Part shown: positions 42,411-44,281 of the stretch, piece after piece
Layout: each line of letters begins with the position of its first letter
Position numbering within the stretch: position 1 is the first letter of the stretch
The notes under the pieces: model-generated
Told to the model about the DNA's origin: nothing
What the model saw: only the letters and a program-made list of their open reading frames with translations
The model's database searches: none
DNA from: JANNWF01 sp038205755
GTDB lineage: Bacteria > Pseudomonadota > Gammaproteobacteria > Xanthomonadales > Xanthomonadaceae
NCBI GenBank assembly: GCA_038205755.1
Contig: JBBRBN010000027.1
Span: forward strand, 1-44,281
Length of the DNA: 44,281 nt
Reading direction: 5' to 3'
Program-made: the position numbers and the translations under genes

Positions 42411-44146
42411 CCACCACCACTGCCGAAGCACCTGAGCTGGTCTTGCCGGCGCCGGATCAGAACGCCCTGGAAGAGCAGATCGCCGAGCAGCTGCAGTCGC
42501 GCGGCCGGCTGAAAGAGACCGATCTCGGCCAGGCCCGGCGGCTGCTGGAGGAGTCCGGCGGCACCCTGATTGCACTGATGACCCGCATCGGGCTGGTGTC
42601 CGAGCGTGATGTCGCCGAGGCCAGCGCCGAAGTGCTGGGCCTGCCGCTGATGGCGCAGCGCGACTTTCCTGAGGCGGCGCCAGCCAACGTCCAGCTGTCG
42701 CTGCGCTTCCTGAAGCAGATGCACGTCTGCCCAGTCGCTGAGGATGAGCACTCGGTTGACCTGCTCGTCGCCGATCCGCAGGACCCGTACCCGATCGAGG
42801 CGGTGCGCATGGCCACCGGCCGGGAGGTGCGGATCCGTATTGGCGTGCGCTCGGAGATTGGCGCGCTGATCGAGCGTCTGTACGGCGCTGGCCGCTCGGC
42901 GATGGGCGCCATCGTTGAGAACCTGACTGAGGGCGACGGGCGCGGCGAGGACGACATCGAGCATCTGCGCGACCTGGCCTCTGAAGCGCCGGTGATCCGA
43001 CTGGTCAACCTGGTGATTCAACGAGCGGTCGAGGCGCGCGCGTCGGACATTCACATCGAGCCGTTCGAAAACCGTCTCAAGGTCCGCATCCGCATTGACG
43101 GCGTGCTGGCCGAAGTGGAATCGCCGCCGGCTGGCTCCACCGCGGCCGTGATCAGCCGCGTCAAGATCATGGCCAAGCTGAATATCGCCGAGCGCCGGCT
43201 GCCGCAGGACGGCCGCATCATGATCCGGGTGCAGGGCAAGGAGCTCGATCTGCGCGTCTCCACCGTGCCGACCGCGCACGGCGAATCGGTGGTCATGCGT
43301 ATTCTCGACCGCGAGTCGATCGTGTTCGACTTCCACAAGCTCGGCTTCACCGATGAGTTTCTGCCGAAGTTCATGCAGGTGCTGGAGCAGCCGCACGGCA
43401 TTCTGCTGGTGACCGGTCCAACCGGTTCGGGCAAGACCACCACGCTGTATACCGCGCTCTCACGGATCAACACGCCGGACGTCAAAATCATCACGGTTGA
43501 GGATCCGGTCGAGTACCAGATCGAAGGCATCAACCAGATCCAGGCCAAGCCGCAGATCGGCCTCGACTTCGCCCACGCATTGCGCTCGATCGTGCGGCAG
43601 GACCCTGACGTCATCATGATCGGCGAAATGCGCGATCTGGAAACCGCGCGAATCGCCATCCAGTCGGCACTCACCGGTCACTTGGTGCTGTCCACCCTGC
43701 ACACCAACAACGCCGCCGGCGGCATCACCCGGCTGCTCGACATGGGCGTCGAGGACTATCTGTTGACCTCCACCGTGAACGGCATCCTCGCCCAGCGGCT
43801 GGTGCGTCGGATCGAGCCGACCCACGCCCAGCTGTACGCCGCGCTGCCCGAGGTGGTGGAGGAGTTCAAGCTGCGCCGCTTCACCCAGCAGGACCCGCTG
43901 ATGCTGCAGCGCCCAATGCCATCGGCGCTGACCTCGACCGGCTATCTGGGCCGCACCACGATCATGGAATTCCTGGTCATGGCCGACCCGATCCGGCGGA
44001 TGATCATGCAGCACGCCGACATGGGCAAGATCGAAGCGCAGGCCCGCGAACTGGGCATGCGCACCATGTACGAAGACGGCCTGGTGAAGGCCCTCGGCGG
44101 CGTCACCACCATTGAGGAGGTGCTGCGTGTTACGCAGGAGAGCTAA
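42407..44146 (+). CDS. gspE: Type II secretion ATPase GspE (XpsE-type)
   Basis: 579-residue secretion ATPase energising type II secretion at the inner-membrane face. N-terminal GspE/MshEN domains (about 20-160), then the ATPase with Walker A GPTGSGKT (337-344), Asp box (KIITVEDPVEYQIEGINQIQ), Walker B (DPDVIMIGEMRDLETA) and His box (TGHLVLSTLHTNNA). The CxxC tetracysteine zinc motif normally found before the TGYLGRTTIMEFL region is absent, as in the Xanthomonas XpsE type that the sequence resembles throughout. Start overlaps the upstream stop. The next T2SS gene (gspF) is probably just beyond the window. Confidence 0.93.
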   Translation: MTTTTAEAPELVLPAPDQNALEEQIAEQLQSRGRLKETDLGQARRLLEESGGTLIALMTRIGLVSERDVAEASAEVLGLPLMAQRDFPEAAPANVQLSLRFLKQMHVCPVAEDEHSVDLLVADPQDPYPIEAVRMATGREVRIRIGVRSEIGALIERLYGAGRSAMGAIVENLTEGDGRGEDDIEHLRDLASEAPVIRLVNLVIQRAVEARASDIHIEPFENRLKVRIRIDGVLAEVESPPAGSTAAVISRVKIMAKLNIAERRLPQDGRIMIRVQGKELDLRVSTVPTAHGESVVMRILDRESIVFDFHKLGFTDEFLPKFMQVLEQPHGILLVTGPTGSGKTTTLYTALSRINTPDVKIITVEDPVEYQIEGINQIQAKPQIGLDFAHALRSIVRQDPDVIMIGEMRDLETARIAIQSALTGHLVLSTLHTNNAAGGITRLLDMGVEDYLLTSTVNGILAQRLVRRIEPTHAQLYAALPEVVEEFKLRRFTQQDPLMLQRPMPSALTSTGYLGRTTIMEFLVMADPIRRMIMQHADMGKIEAQARELGMRTMYEDGLVKALGGVTTIEEVLRVTQES

Positions 44147-44281
44147 GAGCGGGGCTGGGGGCTGGGGGCTGCGGGCGGGGGCGTCTGTTCCTGCCCCTAT
44201 GGGCCGTCAGGTCGCTCGTGCCATCTGCGCGCCACCGGCTTGCCGCCACGTTGGCTTTTTGCGCGCCCGCCCCCAGCCCCC
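44147..44281 (+). repeat. Intercistronic heptamer element C (cut by window end)
   Basis: Directly after the gspE stop come three tandem GGGGCTG heptamers (44151-44171) and further G-rich sequence. At the right edge lies the complementary C-rich sequence CCCGCCCCCAGCCCCC (44266 on). The arms pair around a spacer of roughly 85 nt. This is the layout of elements A and B; the element is cut by the window end, and a following gene start is not visible. Confidence 0.7.

Overview
The window is GC-rich (roughly two thirds G+C by eye), densely coded DNA from a gammaproteobacterium. Gene order supports this: pepA-holC-valS divergent from lptF-lptG, holD-rimI, and cysJIH with a CysB-type regulator. A Xanthomonadales-like member is my best guess. 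The type II secretion ATPase resembles the XpsE type and lacks the usual tetracysteine motif, and the intergenic DNA carries GTAG-type palindromes and heptamer arrays of the kind I associate with that order. The placement is inference. I saw no rRNA, tRNA, CRISPR array or phage module.

Layout. 1-4336 (minus strand): cysN (cut by the window edge), cysD, an ATP-grasp enzyme and ETF-ubiquinone oxidoreductase. 4464-7897 (plus): an amidase, an AlkB-like dioxygenase, a 160-bp MITE-like element and a ThrE-type exporter. 8238-12315: an H-NS-like protein, a 280-residue protein of unknown function, proS and two DUF4124 proteins. 12417-20081 (plus): pssA, a GAF/PP2C/histidine-kinase-like ATPase protein, a STAS protein, mlaE, mlaF, mlaD, a PqiC-like lipoprotein, a probable holD and rimI. 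This operon is split between mlaF and mlaD by 800 bp of repeat-rich DNA. 20094-25893 (minus): a GST, valS, holC and pepA. 26071-28247 (plus): lptF and lptG, then an RDD protein (minus) and xerD (plus). 29952-36833: assimilatory sulfate reduction (cysG, cysB, cysH, cysI, cysJ). 37038-44146 (plus): dsbC, purL, a putative exosortase-H-associated membrane protein and gspE.

How the genes work together. The two cys blocks cover sulfate activation (CysND), PAPS reduction (CysH), sulfite reduction (CysJI), siroheme supply (CysG) and regulation (CysB). The pssA-to-lipoprotein operon joins phospholipid synthesis, a phosphatase/kinase-like partner-switching pair and an Mla/Mce lipid transporter. Because MlaB proteins are STAS proteins, this arrangement suggests phosphorylation-controlled lipid transport, and it is the most interesting system here. 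LptF/LptG add LPS export.

Most unusual DNA structure. (1) valS contains an in-frame array of six GTAG palindromes encoding about 80 extra residues inside the catalytic core. (2) An 800-bp repeat-bearing insert at the mlaF/mlaD junction is flanked by ATGAAA and leaves an open frame between the two genes. (3) Three intercistronic elements share one plan: stop codon, G-rich heptamers, spacer, C-rich heptamers, next start codon. (4) A 160-bp palindromic element is flanked by a TTAT duplication.
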